38,410 nucleotides of DNA from an uncultured Neomegalonema sp. (GTDB lineage: Bacteria > Pseudomonadota > Alphaproteobacteria > Rhodobacterales > Rhodobacteraceae): assembly GCA_937928005.1 (NCBI GenBank), contig CALFVD010000008.1, positions 1 through 38,410 on the forward strand, read 5' to 3'. This document shows positions 7,787 through 15,336 of this stretch, one piece after another. The notes under the pieces are model-generated. The model had not been told where the DNA came from. It did not search any database and saw nothing but the letters and a program-made list of their open reading frames with translations. How positions within the stretch are numbered: the first letter of the stretch is position 1; each line of letters opens with the position of its first letter. The position numbers were made by a program, and so were the translations under genes.

Positions 7787-9187
7787 TCAATTCTGCACGG
7801 CCTTTGCCGCCTGCTCGCCCGCGATGCGCCCGAAGACCGAGCCGATGGTCATGCCGATCCCGGCGAGGTAGCCTTGGCCAAGGATGTTGCCCGCCATAAT
7901 CTCTCCGGCGGCGAAGAGATTGGGGGAGGCTTTGCCATCCGTCATAACCATGCGCGCATCGCGATTCACGCGCACGCCCATATAGGTGAAGGTGATGCCG
8001 GGGCGCAGGGTGTAGGCGTAATAGGGCGGGGTATCGAGTGGGCGCGCCCAGTGCGATTTTGGTGGGTCCAGCCCTACCGTGTGGCACTCGTCATGGATGG
8101 TGTGATCGAAATCGCCGGGTATGCAGGCGGCGTTGAAGGCGTTGACACTTGCGCGGGTGGTGGCGGGGTCTAGGCCAATCTTCGCCGCGAGATCTTCGAG
8201 GGTATCGGCTTTCTCCGGGGGGAAGACCGATGGCATGAACAGATCGAAGGACTTGGCGTCGATCAGGACATGGCCAATCTGTTCCGGTTGTGCGGCGACG
8301 AGGCGGCCCCAGATTGCATAGCGTTTGGGCCAAAAATCCTCGCCTTCGTCGTAGAACCGCTGTCCTTGCGCGTTCAGCACGATACCGAAGGGGACACAGT
8401 CGAGGCGGGTAACGATGCCGCCGTCGAATTTGGGTGCGCGTCCGTCCACGGCGACGGCGTGGCACTGGTCCGGTTCGCCAACCCGCTGCACCCCAGCGTC
8501 GAGCAGCAGGCGCAGGACGCCGCCGGTATTATAGGGTGTTCCCCGGATCAAGAAGTTCTCCGCCGCCGGTCCCCATGCTTCCTTGAGCCATTCGATATTC
8601 GCCTCGAAACCTCCCGCCGCCGCCACGAAACTGCGAGCCTCGATGCGGTCTTTCTGTGGCGTGTCGGTCTGCCAGTTGTGGGTGGCTTCGGCGGCGGTGA
8701 AGAAATCGTTCTCGATTTCTAGTGCGCTGATGCAGGTATCGTAATGGATGGTGACGCCCATGTCTTCGGCGGTGATGTAGAGGGCGTTGAGCATGGAGCG
8801 GCCTCCGCCGAGGAAGAAGGCATTCGTACGCCCCAGCGATAGTGTGCCGCCCAGCGATGGTTGAAAATGAACCCCGTTATCGCTCAGAAAATCCCAGAGT
8901 TCCGCAGATTTTTCCAATGTCAGTAAAGCCAATTCTTCGTCGGTATGGCCTTTCGTGACACGTTGAAGATCATCCCAGAACTCATCGACCGGGTAGGGGC
9001 CGGTCAGGATGCCGTTGCTTTCGTTATGGGCAATGCGGCAATTGCGGGTATGGCGGGTATTGCCCCCTCGCCAGTCCTTCGGCGCGGCCTCGATGATGCA
9101 AACGGATGCGCCCCCCTTCGTGGCGGCGATGGCGGCGCAAAGGGCGGCGTTGCCTCCCCCGGCGATCAAGACATCATAGCGGCTCAT
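7787..9187 (-). CDS. tcuA: TcuA-like FAD-dependent tricarballylate dehydrogenase
   Basis: The 466-residue flavoprotein starts with a dinucleotide-binding segment (MSRYDVLIAGGGNAALCAAI) and RGGNTRHTRN, typical of the FAD_binding_2/fumarate reductase superfamily. A C-terminal TYMGVRVNRDARMVM and LFAAGEIMAGNILGQGYLAG close the FAD site. In Salmonella-type systems TcuA oxidises tricarballylate to cis-aconitate and is reoxidised by TcuB, whose gene follows here. The start at 9187 is chosen because it puts the Rossmann motif at residues 3-12 and its ATG overlaps the TSUP stop by 4 bases (ATGA). A longer in-frame extension of 35 residues lies inside the TSUP gene and is unlikely. Substrate specificity is inferred from family and neighbour only. 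Confidence 0.85.
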   Translation of the reverse strand: MSRYDVLIAGGGNAALCAAIAATKGGASVCIIEAAPKDWRGGNTRHTRNCRIAHNESNGILTGPYPVDEFWDDLQRVTKGHTDEELALLTLEKSAELWDFLSDNGVHFQPSLGGTLSLGRTNAFFLGGGRSMLNALYITAEDMGVTIHYDTCISALEIENDFFTAAEATHNWQTDTPQKDRIEARSFVAAAGGFEANIEWLKEAWGPAAENFLIRGTPYNTGGVLRLLLDAGVQRVGEPDQCHAVAVDGRAPKFDGGIVTRLDCVPFGIVLNAQGQRFYDEGEDFWPKRYAIWGRLVAAQPEQIGHVLIDAKSFDLFMPSVFPPEKADTLEDLAAKIGLDPATTRASVNAFNAACIPGDFDHTIHDECHTVGLDPPKSHWARPLDTPPYYAYTLRPGITFTYMGVRVNRDARMVMTDGKASPNLFAAGEIMAGNILGQGYLAGIGMTIGSVFGRIAGEQAAKAVQN

Positions 9188-9924
9188 GTTCCTGCCCAGA
9201 TGAAATAAAGACCCGTGGCGAGCAAGGTCCAGAAGAAGACTGTGCGAAAGACTTCCTCCGATACACGATGCCGAAGCCGCTGACCGATCCAAAGGCCGAT
9301 TGCGGTTGGGATGATACAGGCAAAGGATAGCGCGATATTATCCAGCGGGATGAAGCCCTTGGTCAAAAACGCGCTTAACAGGGTGATGTTGAGCGTGATG
9401 AAGGTGATGCCGAGCGCCTGAACCAACTCGTTCTTTTTCAATCCCAGCGCCTGAATATATAAGATGCCGGGGATGATGAACGTGCCCGTTATACCAAAAA
9501 TAATGCCACCAGTGCCGCCCGCCAGCGGCGAAAGAACCCGCTCATACCGCCCCGGTGGCCTAATCTGTGGGCTGCGCAGGCTGATGGCAGAATAGAGCGC
9601 GAGCGTTATGCCAAGGGCGGCCAGTGCCGTGTCCTGCGACACGACCGATAGCAGATTTACTCCAATCCAGATGCCGAAGATACAGGCGAGCAGATAGGTG
9701 CCCAATCGCCGGATTAGCCCGCGAAAATCGGGGCCAACTAGCGCCTGAAACAGATTCGTTGCGATGCCCGGTATTAGCATCAACGAAATCGCCTGTGTGA
9801 TGCCAAGCGGTACGGCGAGGAAGACCAGCACGACGATGGGCAGGCCCAAGCCCACCGTCCCCTTGATGAGTCCTGCGATGAAAAAGGTAAGGACAACGAG
9901 TGCCAGAAGTTCGGGTGACGGCAC
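9184..9924 (-). CDS. TSUP (TauE/SafE) family permease
   Basis: The 246-residue protein has about eight hydrophobic segments and two repeated halves, each with a glycine-rich loop (IAGLIKGTVGLGLPIVV near the N-terminus and GGTGGIIFGITGTFIIPGIL in the second half). This is the hallmark of the TauE/SafE/TSUP exporters of sulfite, sulfonates and other organic acids. The start is taken as GTG at 9924, four bases after the GST stop codon; it gives the usual family length and begins right before the first membrane helix. A longer in-frame reading inside the GST gene adds non-homologous residues. It may export a product or help move a substrate for the linked catabolic enzymes. Confidence 0.8.
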   Translation of the reverse strand: MPSPELLALVVLTFFIAGLIKGTVGLGLPIVVLVFLAVPLGITQAISLMLIPGIATNLFQALVGPDFRGLIRRLGTYLLACIFGIWIGVNLLSVVSQDTALAALGITLALYSAISLRSPQIRPPGRYERVLSPLAGGTGGIIFGITGTFIIPGILYIQALGLKKNELVQALGITFITLNITLLSAFLTKGFIPLDNIALSFACIIPTAIGLWIGQRLRHRVSEEVFRTVFFWTLLATGLYFIWAGT

Positions 9925-9928
9925 CGCC

Positions 9929-10558
9929 TTAACCCGCTGGGATTTCGCCCACTTTCTTTGGAATATGATAACCCTTCTGCACGGCAGGACGCTCGCCAAC
10001 GCGCTTGTACCATGCTTGCACATTCGGGAAATCGGCAAGATTGATGTCCTGCCACTCATAGCGCGATGCCCAAGGCCAACAGGCCATATCGACGATGGAA
10101 TAGTCATCAACGATGTAGTCGCGCCCCTCAAGCCGCGTATTCAACACGGTGTAAAGGCGTTTCGTCTCGGTCAGGAAGCGGTCCTCGCCCCAATCGGATT
10201 TGCCTTTGTTGAAGTGATGGAAAGCATGGGTTTGGCCGAGCATTGGGCCGAAACCACCCATCTGCCACATCAGCCATTCATAGGCGCGGGCTTTTTTCAT
10301 CGGGTCGGTGGGGAGAAACTTGCCATATTTTTCAGCAAGATACAGCATGATTGCGCCCGATTCGAACAGCTTTAAGCCGTTATCGTGATCCACAATAGCA
10401 GGGATTTTGTTATTCGGGCTAATGGCGAGGAATTCCGGGGTCTTCTGGTCGCCTTCGCCGATATTGATTTCATGTGCGGTGTATTCGACGCCCAATTCTT
10501 CGAGCAAAATGGAGATCTTGCGGCCATTGGGGGTGGTCCATGTGTAGAAGTCGATCAT
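9929..10558 (-). CDS. Glutathione S-transferase, Nu-class/YfcG-like
   Basis: The 209-residue protein has a thioredoxin-like N-terminal half with TTPNGRKISILLEELGVEY and SPNNKIPAIVD, then an ESGAIMLYLAEKYG motif, and an all-helical C-terminal half. The TTPNG pattern is seen in the Nu class (YfcG/YghU), which uses Thr/Asn rather than Tyr/Ser to hold glutathione and often has disulfide-bond reductase activity. The ATG at 10558 overlaps the stop of the DUF1932 dehydrogenase (ATGA). It is cytosolic and translationally coupled to its neighbours. In this operon it may protect against or modify a reactive intermediate, but that role is inferred. Confidence 0.85.
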   Translation of the reverse strand: MIDFYTWTTPNGRKISILLEELGVEYTAHEINIGEGDQKTPEFLAISPNNKIPAIVDHDNGLKLFESGAIMLYLAEKYGKFLPTDPMKKARAYEWLMWQMGGFGPMLGQTHAFHHFNKGKSDWGEDRFLTETKRLYTVLNTRLEGRDYIVDDYSIVDMACWPWASRYEWQDINLADFPNVQAWYKRVGERPAVQKGYHIPKKVGEIPAG

Positions 10559-11442
10559 GTTTGGTCTCCGGGTTTCAGGTGGTCGGCATAGACGGCAAGC
10601 GCGTCTTCTAACGTGCGGGAGCGGTCCATATTGGCGCGGGTCTCGCTGGCGAAGGGGGTTTGCGCCAAGAGGCGAAAGATTTCGGCGGCCCCGTCATGGA
10701 AGTCGGGCGGCGTGCCCGCATCGGCGAAAGTGGCGGAAATTTCCTCCATCTCGCCGACCCAGCGGGCGGAATCAGCGGGTAGGAATGGCACCATCCGCCG
10801 CATGGTCGCGAGGGATGCCTCTTGGCTATGGGCGAATTCTTCCAGCAAGGTATCGGTCACGCCAAGCCGCTGTGCGGTTAGCAAAACGGCGGTGTGCAGG
10901 GTCCATGTGCCCTTGGTCAGTCCGGCATAGACCATCTTCAGCCCCGATGCCTCGCCGATGCCGTCGCCCATGCCGATTACCGAGAACCCCTTGCCATCGA
11001 GGGCCAGCATGGGGGCGGTATCGGGGCCGGATACATAGAAACGCGGGCCTGCACCCTTGCCGGGGGCAAGGCCAATGATGCCCGCATCAATGAAGGGCGC
11101 GCCCGCCTCTGTAATGATTTCGCCAACTTCTTTCGCTGTTTCGGGGGAGATTGCGTTGCAATCGACATAGACCGGCGTGCGGCCCGCCTGTTGCATCGCC
11201 TGCGCCACTGTTTCGGCCTGCGACAGCGCCGCCGCCGGGGGCAGAATTGATAGGATCATCTCCGCTTCGGCAACGACTGCATCGACCGTTCCCAGATCGC
11301 GCAGGCCCGCCGACCCCGCCAATTCATGCGTATGTGCGCCGCGCCCGTGCAGCGCGGTGACGACATCATATCCATGCTCGCGCAGGGCGCGGCCTACGGC
11401 ATGGCCCATATCACCGGGCATCAGGATCGCGATGGTCTTCAT
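10555..11442 (-). CDS. NAD(P)-binding dehydrogenase with DUF1932 domain
   Basis: The 295-residue protein starts with a Rossmann motif (AILMPGDMGHAVGRALREHG, Gly10 to Gly17 region) like 6-phosphogluconate/beta-hydroxyacid dehydrogenases. It continues with VDCNAISPETAKEVG (the substrate-contact region) and a C-terminal helical DUF1932 domain (GLTKGTWTLHTAVLLTAQRL onward). It is the first gene of a five-gene minus-strand operon. It probably reduces or oxidises a 2- or 3-hydroxy acid with NAD(P), but the substrate is not identifiable. The divergent gene upstream is an aspartate-dehydrogenase-like enzyme that shares an 87-base promoter region. Confidence 0.78.
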   Translation of the reverse strand: MKTIAILMPGDMGHAVGRALREHGYDVVTALHGRGAHTHELAGSAGLRDLGTVDAVVAEAEMILSILPPAAALSQAETVAQAMQQAGRTPVYVDCNAISPETAKEVGEIITEAGAPFIDAGIIGLAPGKGAGPRFYVSGPDTAPMLALDGKGFSVIGMGDGIGEASGLKMVYAGLTKGTWTLHTAVLLTAQRLGVTDTLLEEFAHSQEASLATMRRMVPFLPADSARWVGEMEEISATFADAGTPPDFHDGAAEIFRLLAQTPFASETRANMDRSRTLEDALAVYADHLKPGDQT

Positions 11443-11529
11443 CTTGGAACCTCGTCCTAAAGGAGAGTTGCGGCGTACTGCCTTTCTGCGACACTGTGCA
11501 AGGATTGAACAGGGGTTTGAGGGATCGAT
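11443..11529. promoter_or_regulatory. Divergent promoter region between two dehydrogenase operons
   Basis: This 87-base gap separates the outward-facing DUF1932 dehydrogenase (minus) and aspartate-dehydrogenase-like gene (plus), so both promoters and any shared operator must lie here. AGGAG at 11460-11464 is orientated for the plus strand but too far from the start at 11530 to serve as its ribosome-binding site. A weak GAGGG (11519-11523) precedes that start. I see no clear -35/-10 pair or palindrome. Confidence 0.4.
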
Positions 11530-12348
11530 ATGAGCAACACACCGCTTCGCCTTGCTGTGGCAGGGTTGGGGGCCATCGGGATGCGTGCGGCGCAGGCGAT
11601 TGACGCCGGGGAGGTGCCGGGTATTCAGCTGGTGGCCGTATCCGCCAATGACCTTGAGCGCGCTAACGAGCGTGTGGCCGGGTTTGCCGCGCCGCCGGAG
11701 GTGTTGCCGTTGGCTGAACTGGCGGCCCGTGCCGATATCGTCGTGGAATGTGCCCCCGCCGCCGTATTCGCGGCGCTTGCCGAGGCGGTGATTGAGCGGG
11801 GAGGGTGTCTGGTGCCGCTATCGGTAGGGGCGCTGCTCAATCATCCGGCATTGATTGAGCGTGCGACGGAAACGGGTGCGCGCATTGTGGTGCCGACCGG
11901 CGCGCTGATTGGGCTGGATACCGTGCGCGCGATGGCGGAGGGGGAAATCCACGAGGTCACGCTAACCACGCGCAAGCCCCCCGGCGGGCTGGCGGGTGCG
12001 CCGCATCTGATCGAGAACGGTATCGATATCGCGAACCTGACTGAGCCGCTTTGTGTGCTACGCGGATCGGCGCGCGAGGCGGCTGCGGGCTTCCCAGCCA
12101 ATGTCAATGTTGCCGCCGCGCTGGCATTGGCCGGGATTGGGCCAGAGCGTACGCGCGTGGAGGTCTGGGCTGATCCGACCATTGACCGCAATATCCAATC
12201 GGTTCGCATCATCTCGGATTCCGGTGAGGCGACGATGACCATGAATAACGTCCCATCGCCCGGCAACCCACGCACGGGCCGCATCGTCGCCAATAGTGTC
12301 ATTGCCACCTTGCGCCGGATGACCGCAACGCTGGTGGCGGGGAGCTGA
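11530..12348 (+). CDS. Aspartate dehydrogenase-like protein (NadX/DUF108 family)
   Basis: The 272-residue protein has a Rossmann motif GLGAIG (residues 12-17), the family's ECAPAAVFAALAEAV and VPTGALIGLDTVR segments, and a C-terminal catalytic domain with GFPANVNVAAALALAG and DPTIDRNIQSVRI. Family members make iminoaspartate from L-aspartate with NAD(P). In characterised L-aspartate dehydrogenases a His is expected in the RN.H motif that follows the ADP segment. Here that place is Gln223 (RNIQS), so activity or substrate may differ. It stands alone on the plus strand, divergent from the TcuAB operon, and is likely coregulated with it. Confidence in the family is high, in the substrate low. 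Confidence 0.8.
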   Translation: MSNTPLRLAVAGLGAIGMRAAQAIDAGEVPGIQLVAVSANDLERANERVAGFAAPPEVLPLAELAARADIVVECAPAAVFAALAEAVIERGGCLVPLSVGALLNHPALIERATETGARIVVPTGALIGLDTVRAMAEGEIHEVTLTTRKPPGGLAGAPHLIENGIDIANLTEPLCVLRGSAREAAAGFPANVNVAAALALAGIGPERTRVEVWADPTIDRNIQSVRIISDSGEATMTMNNVPSPGNPRTGRIVANSVIATLRRMTATLVAGS

Positions 12349-12473
12349 AACGTTCCATAACCGTTGACTATAGAATCGACACCCAAACGATATTTCCAAT
12401 TTTTAGGTCGAAACGCCATCTTCCTTCTCAAGGAAACACGGCAACGTAAACCTAAAAGCCGAAAGGAAATGTC
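12349..12473 (+). promoter_or_regulatory. Upstream region of the GF-repeat secreted protein gene
   Basis: In this 125-base gap TTGACT (12364-12369) followed after about 19 bases by GATATT is a weak sigma-70-like pair. AAAGGAA (about 12462-12468) is a good ribosome-binding site for the ATG at 12474. No hairpin terminator is apparent for the upstream aspartate-dehydrogenase-like gene. Confidence 0.35.
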
Positions 12474-12872
12474 ATGAGAACCACTGTAATCGCGATAGCC
12501 CTGCTGCTTGGACTTGCCAATGTTGCAACATCTCAGTCTGCGAACGCCGCTTCGTTTAATACTACGCCAGCGGTAGAGTTCTCAGGCTTTGGGTCTGATA
12601 AAGGCGACCTGATCCACGCGGTCAAGAGCTTCAAAAGCTTCAAGAACTTCAAGAAAAAGCACCACGCGCATCGTAGCAATCGTGGCCCCTTTGCCAAGCG
12701 CGGCTTTGGCAAGCGCAGCTTTGGCCATCGCGGCTTTAACCATAGTCAGTTTGGTCGCAATGGCTTTGATCATAAAGGCTTTGGCCGACATGGTTTTGAT
12801 AATCGCGGTCTTCGCCATCGTGGCTTTTCCCACAAGGGATTTGGCCACGGCAACAGACACTTCGCGCATTGA
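12474..12872 (+). CDS. Secreted cationic protein with ten GF pentapeptide repeats
   Basis: No known family is recognised. The 132-residue product has a signal peptide (MRTTVIAIALLLGLANVATS, cleavage after about residue 26). A short linker follows, then a Lys/Phe-rich stretch (SFKSFKNFKKKHH), then ten consecutive five-residue repeats of the form [GSQ]-[FL]-x-[HKRN]-x at residues 77-126, ending HFAH. It is rich in Gly, Phe, His, Arg and Lys with few acidic residues, so strongly basic. The phase does not fit the A(D/N)Lxx pentapeptide beta-helix rule, since the position before Phe is Gly and the one before that is His/Arg. The ATG is preceded by AAAGGAA. It may bind metals, nucleic acid or envelope polymers; this is inference. 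Confidence 0.75.
   Translation: MRTTVIAIALLLGLANVATSQSANAASFNTTPAVEFSGFGSDKGDLIHAVKSFKSFKNFKKKHHAHRSNRGPFAKRGFGKRSFGHRGFNHSQFGRNGFDHKGFGRHGFDNRGLRHRGFSHKGFGHGNRHFAH
12702..12851 (+). repeat. Ten tandem 15-bp repeats coding for GF units
   Basis: Ten consecutive 15-base units lie inside the 12474-12872 gene, each coding for one pentapeptide with the consensus GGCTTTGGCCATCGC and variable third bases. Positions 4-6 (TTT or its variants) are the best conserved. The units drift in sequence but never break frame, indicating selection on the protein as well as repeat expansion. Confidence 0.8.
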
Positions 12873-12930
12873 ACACACTTTCAAACACAATTCTGGCCCT
12901 CGCGCCAAACCCCTTATGGAGATACTTGAA

Positions 12931-13197
12931 ATGAAAAACGTCATCCTCGCCACCACCCTCATTGCAATGGCATCGACCTTCGCTGCCCCAAGTTTTGCCA
13001 TGGATAACCCGGTTAATGAAAGCCGGGCAAAGATCGACCGCATCCTTGCGAAACAGAAAGCGCAATCGACGGTTCCCGCCACTCAATCGCAACGCGCTGT
13101 GACCCTTAGCGTCCAAAAACCACCTGTTACTCTCGACCGGTATGAGGCGGCAAGGGAGCGCCTATTCGGCGACCGCGCTGGTCCTGCTGGCAGATAA
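12931..13197 (+). CDS. Small secreted protein, unknown function
   Basis: An 88-residue product begins with a signal peptide (MKNVILATTLIAMASTFAAP, cleavage after PSFA at about residue 23). It continues as a hydrophilic Lys/Gln/Arg-rich helix-prone stretch (NESRAKIDRILAKQKAQ) ending in an Arg/Gly-rich tail. The start at 12931 has GGAG at 12918-12921. An ATG fifteen bases earlier is possible but lacks a ribosome-binding site. It follows the GF-repeat gene by 58 bases and is closed by a strong terminator, so the two likely form one transcript of small secreted proteins. No family is recognised. Confidence 0.6.
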   Translation: MKNVILATTLIAMASTFAAPSFAMDNPVNESRAKIDRILAKQKAQSTVPATQSQRAVTLSVQKPPVTLDRYEAARERLFGDRAGPAGR

Positions 13198-13228
13198 GGT
13201 CGATCTTCCCCCTGTTCTCTTACTTTTG

Positions 13229-13260
13229 CCCCTCACAGGTTTACTGTGAGGGGTTTTTTT
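13229..13260 (+). terminator. Rho-independent terminator
   Basis: CCCCTCACAG, loop GTTTA, CTGTGAGGGG, then seven Ts: a perfect 10-bp stem with a uridine tract directly after it. It closes the two-gene secreted-protein transcript. On the minus strand no T tract follows, so it is one-directional. Confidence 0.95.
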
Positions 13261-13265
13261 GTGGT

Positions 13266-14153
13266 CTATGCGAGGGGAGGTTTTGCGCAGACGCGGTCAT
13301 AGGCAAAGCGTTCCGAAAGGCCGCCCGCATATTGGTAGATATCGAGCATTGCCTCGTAGGCCGGGTGTGTAATGTCGACATGGGGGGTCCAGTTGCCCAA
13401 GTTCTGATAGGTGCCGATGCAATCGGCCAGCACCGCTTCGTCGATTTTTGGGAAGAATGGTTTCATGGATTTGGCGATTTCCGCCGCATTCTCGTCGTTC
13501 ATATAACGGCGGGCCTTGGCATAGGCGCGCGTAAATGCCGCCGCCATGTCCGTTTCTAACCAATCTGGCATGGCGGCCAGCGATGAAAACCCGCATTTAC
13601 CGACCATCGGCCCGACTTGCGCCACGACATGCCCGGCACCGTCCGCCTCCAATTGCTGAGGAAATGGTCCCTGCTGCTGTACGTATTGGCCTTGCCCCTC
13701 GCGGAAAGCGCGGTCCATATCCGCTGCACCGCCGACATTGACGGCCTTGATCGCATCAAAATCGATCCCCGCACGGTGGCAAGCCCATTTGAACATGACG
13801 AGTGGTTGGCCACCGCCGAACAGTACGACCTCTGCCCCTTCGAGTTTTTTCCAATTGAAATCGGGGTCCGGCTCGCGGGCGGTGAGGAAAAATCCGTCCA
13901 TCTCGTTCACTTGCGCGAAATGAACCGCGCGGGTCGATTCGCCCTTGTCGAGCGCCATGAGATTCTGGCTCAGGGTCGATTGCACCACATGCGCAGAACC
14001 ATCCTCCAACGCGGCAATGGCCGAGACGCCCGGTTTTGAGACTGACCAATCATATGCCAGCCCCTCGTCTTTCAGAAAACCGCCCGACATGGTGGCGATT
14101 AGGGGGGCGTAGAAGGCGGAGAACAGCGTGAACTGGATATTGATCGTGTCCAT
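13266..14153 (-). CDS. NMT1/THI5-like substrate-binding protein without signal peptide
   Basis: The 295-residue protein looks like an NMT1/SsuA-type periplasmic binding fold, with FSAFYAPLIATMSGGFLKDEG, DGSAHVVQSTLSQNLMALDK, and a hinge GAEVVLFGGGQPLVMFKWA. It begins directly at the mature domain and shows no signal peptide, so it is probably cytosolic. No ABC permease or ATPase gene is nearby. The catalytic CCCFC motif of fungal Thi5 is absent, so a thiamine-precursor synthase role is unlikely. It is divergent from the second tctC, sharing a 132-base promoter gap, and may sense or handle the same ligand. Confidence 0.7.
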   Translation of the reverse strand: MDTINIQFTLFSAFYAPLIATMSGGFLKDEGLAYDWSVSKPGVSAIAALEDGSAHVVQSTLSQNLMALDKGESTRAVHFAQVNEMDGFFLTAREPDPDFNWKKLEGAEVVLFGGGQPLVMFKWACHRAGIDFDAIKAVNVGGAADMDRAFREGQGQYVQQQGPFPQQLEADGAGHVVAQVGPMVGKCGFSSLAAMPDWLETDMAAAFTRAYAKARRYMNDENAAEIAKSMKPFFPKIDEAVLADCIGTYQNLGNWTPHVDITHPAYEAMLDIYQYAGGLSERFAYDRVCAKPPLA

Positions 14154-14285
14154 CTTGCGAATGCCTTTCGGGCGAGGGTGCGATTGTCTTGTTCATCTTG
14201 GCAAAGGTTGACCCCACGACACAAGCCGGTAACGTCAGGGACAAGCGCAATGGTTGAATTGCGACAGAACGAGAGGAAACGGACA
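14154..14285. promoter_or_regulatory. Divergent promoter gap between lone binding protein and tctC-2
   Basis: 132 bases separate two outward-facing genes, so both promoters and any shared control lie here. GAGAGGA (14270-14276) serves the plus gene starting at 14286. No clear palindrome or consensus -35/-10 box stands out. Confidence 0.35.
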
Positions 14286-15254
14286 ATGGCATTTACGACA
14301 ACGGCGCGCAGTGCGCTTGCGGCAGCGGCTATGGCGGTTGCATCCTTTGGTAGTGCGCAGGCGGCAGATATTCCCTGCGATACAGCGAAACTGATCGTGC
14401 CTTGGGGCGCGGGTGGCGGCACGCACATCATCTTCTCGCTGTTCGAGGAAACCATCAACAAGATGGACGGCCCGAACGTACAGGTTGTGACCATCAGTGG
14501 ACAAGGCGGCAATAAGGGCGCGAAGGAAGCCAAGAAGGCCAAGGCCGATGGCTGTACGCTTTTTGCCATCCACCAGAGCGCGATTGTCAGCTATCTCGCG
14601 GGGCGGGTCGATTTTACCTATGACGCCTTTGATCCGGTGGCGCAGGTGACATCTACACCTGAAGTGATCGGGGCTTCCGGCGATGCGCCATGGGCTGATT
14701 TCAAGGCTGTAATCGCGGATGCGAAGGAAAATCCGAACACCATCCCCCTCGGCGCAACGCTCGGCTCGACCAGCCAGTTCATGTGGCTGTTGATCGAGGA
14801 TGAAAACCCCGGTGCGAAGTTCAAGTATATCCCATTCGATGGTACGAAACAGCGCGTTACCGCCTTGCTCGCGGGTACGATCAAGCTGGGCACAGTTAAC
14901 ATTCCGACCGCCGAGAAGAACGTGAAGCAAGGCACGCTGAAAGCCTATGCCATCGCCGCCGATGAGCGCCTGCCGCAATTCCCGGACGTGCCAACGCTCA
15001 AGGAAATTGGCACCAACATGACCTATTCGCTCGACCGTGGGATCATGGTGCCGAAGGGTACGCCTAAAGACGTGATCGCGATGTGGACGGATATCTTCAA
15101 GAAGGCCGCTGAGAACGAGGAATTGGTGGCCAAGCTGAAGGCGAAGGGTACGCCGGTCGTCTATCGTGGGCCGGAAGATTACGCCGAATGGTTCAAAGAC
15201 GAATATGAGGCGCATGAGAAAGTCGCCATCAAGATCGGTATGTTCAAGAAGTGA
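14286..15254 (+). CDS. TTT transporter solute-binding protein (TctC family), system 2
   Basis: The 322-residue protein has a signal peptide (AAMAVASFGSAQA, cleavage at about residue 27). The Bug/TctC fold follows, with KLIVPWGAGGGTHIIFSLFE, ISGQGGNKGAKEAKKAKADG, LGATLGSTSQFMWLLIED and a C-terminal VPKGTPKDVIAMW. It is the normal length for the family. It would bind a carboxylate in the periplasm for the TctB/TctA genes that follow. Its start is supported by GAGAGGA at 14270-14276. A hairpin terminator separates it from tctB and probably makes it the more abundant product. The ligand is unknown. Confidence 0.9.
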   Translation: MAFTTTARSALAAAAMAVASFGSAQAADIPCDTAKLIVPWGAGGGTHIIFSLFEETINKMDGPNVQVVTISGQGGNKGAKEAKKAKADGCTLFAIHQSAIVSYLAGRVDFTYDAFDPVAQVTSTPEVIGASGDAPWADFKAVIADAKENPNTIPLGATLGSTSQFMWLLIEDENPGAKFKYIPFDGTKQRVTALLAGTIKLGTVNIPTAEKNVKQGTLKAYAIAADERLPQFPDVPTLKEIGTNMTYSLDRGIMVPKGTPKDVIAMWTDIFKKAAENEELVAKLKAKGTPVVYRGPEDYAEWFKDEYEAHEKVAIKIGMFKK

Positions 15255-15270
15255 TCCGCTGATCGAAGAC

Positions 15271-15303
15271 CCCCGGCGCAGTTCTCGCGTCGGGGATTTT
15301 TTT
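15271..15303 (+). terminator. Intra-operon hairpin terminator/attenuator after tctC-2
   Basis: CCCCGGCG, loop CAGTTCTCG, CGTCGGGG (one G-U pair), then A and seven Ts. It lies 17 bases after the tctC-2 stop and 34 bases before tctB. It probably lets only part of the transcripts continue into the permease genes. Confidence 0.85.
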
Positions 15304-15336
15304 GTGAATTTTGACTGACTAGGAAGGCCGCCACAC

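Noticed and set aside
12582-13082. Minus-strand frame rich in Ala/Lys repeats opposite the GF-repeat gene
   Set aside because: It is the complement of the 15-bp tandem repeat; the plus-strand frame has a signal peptide, ribosome-binding site and terminator.
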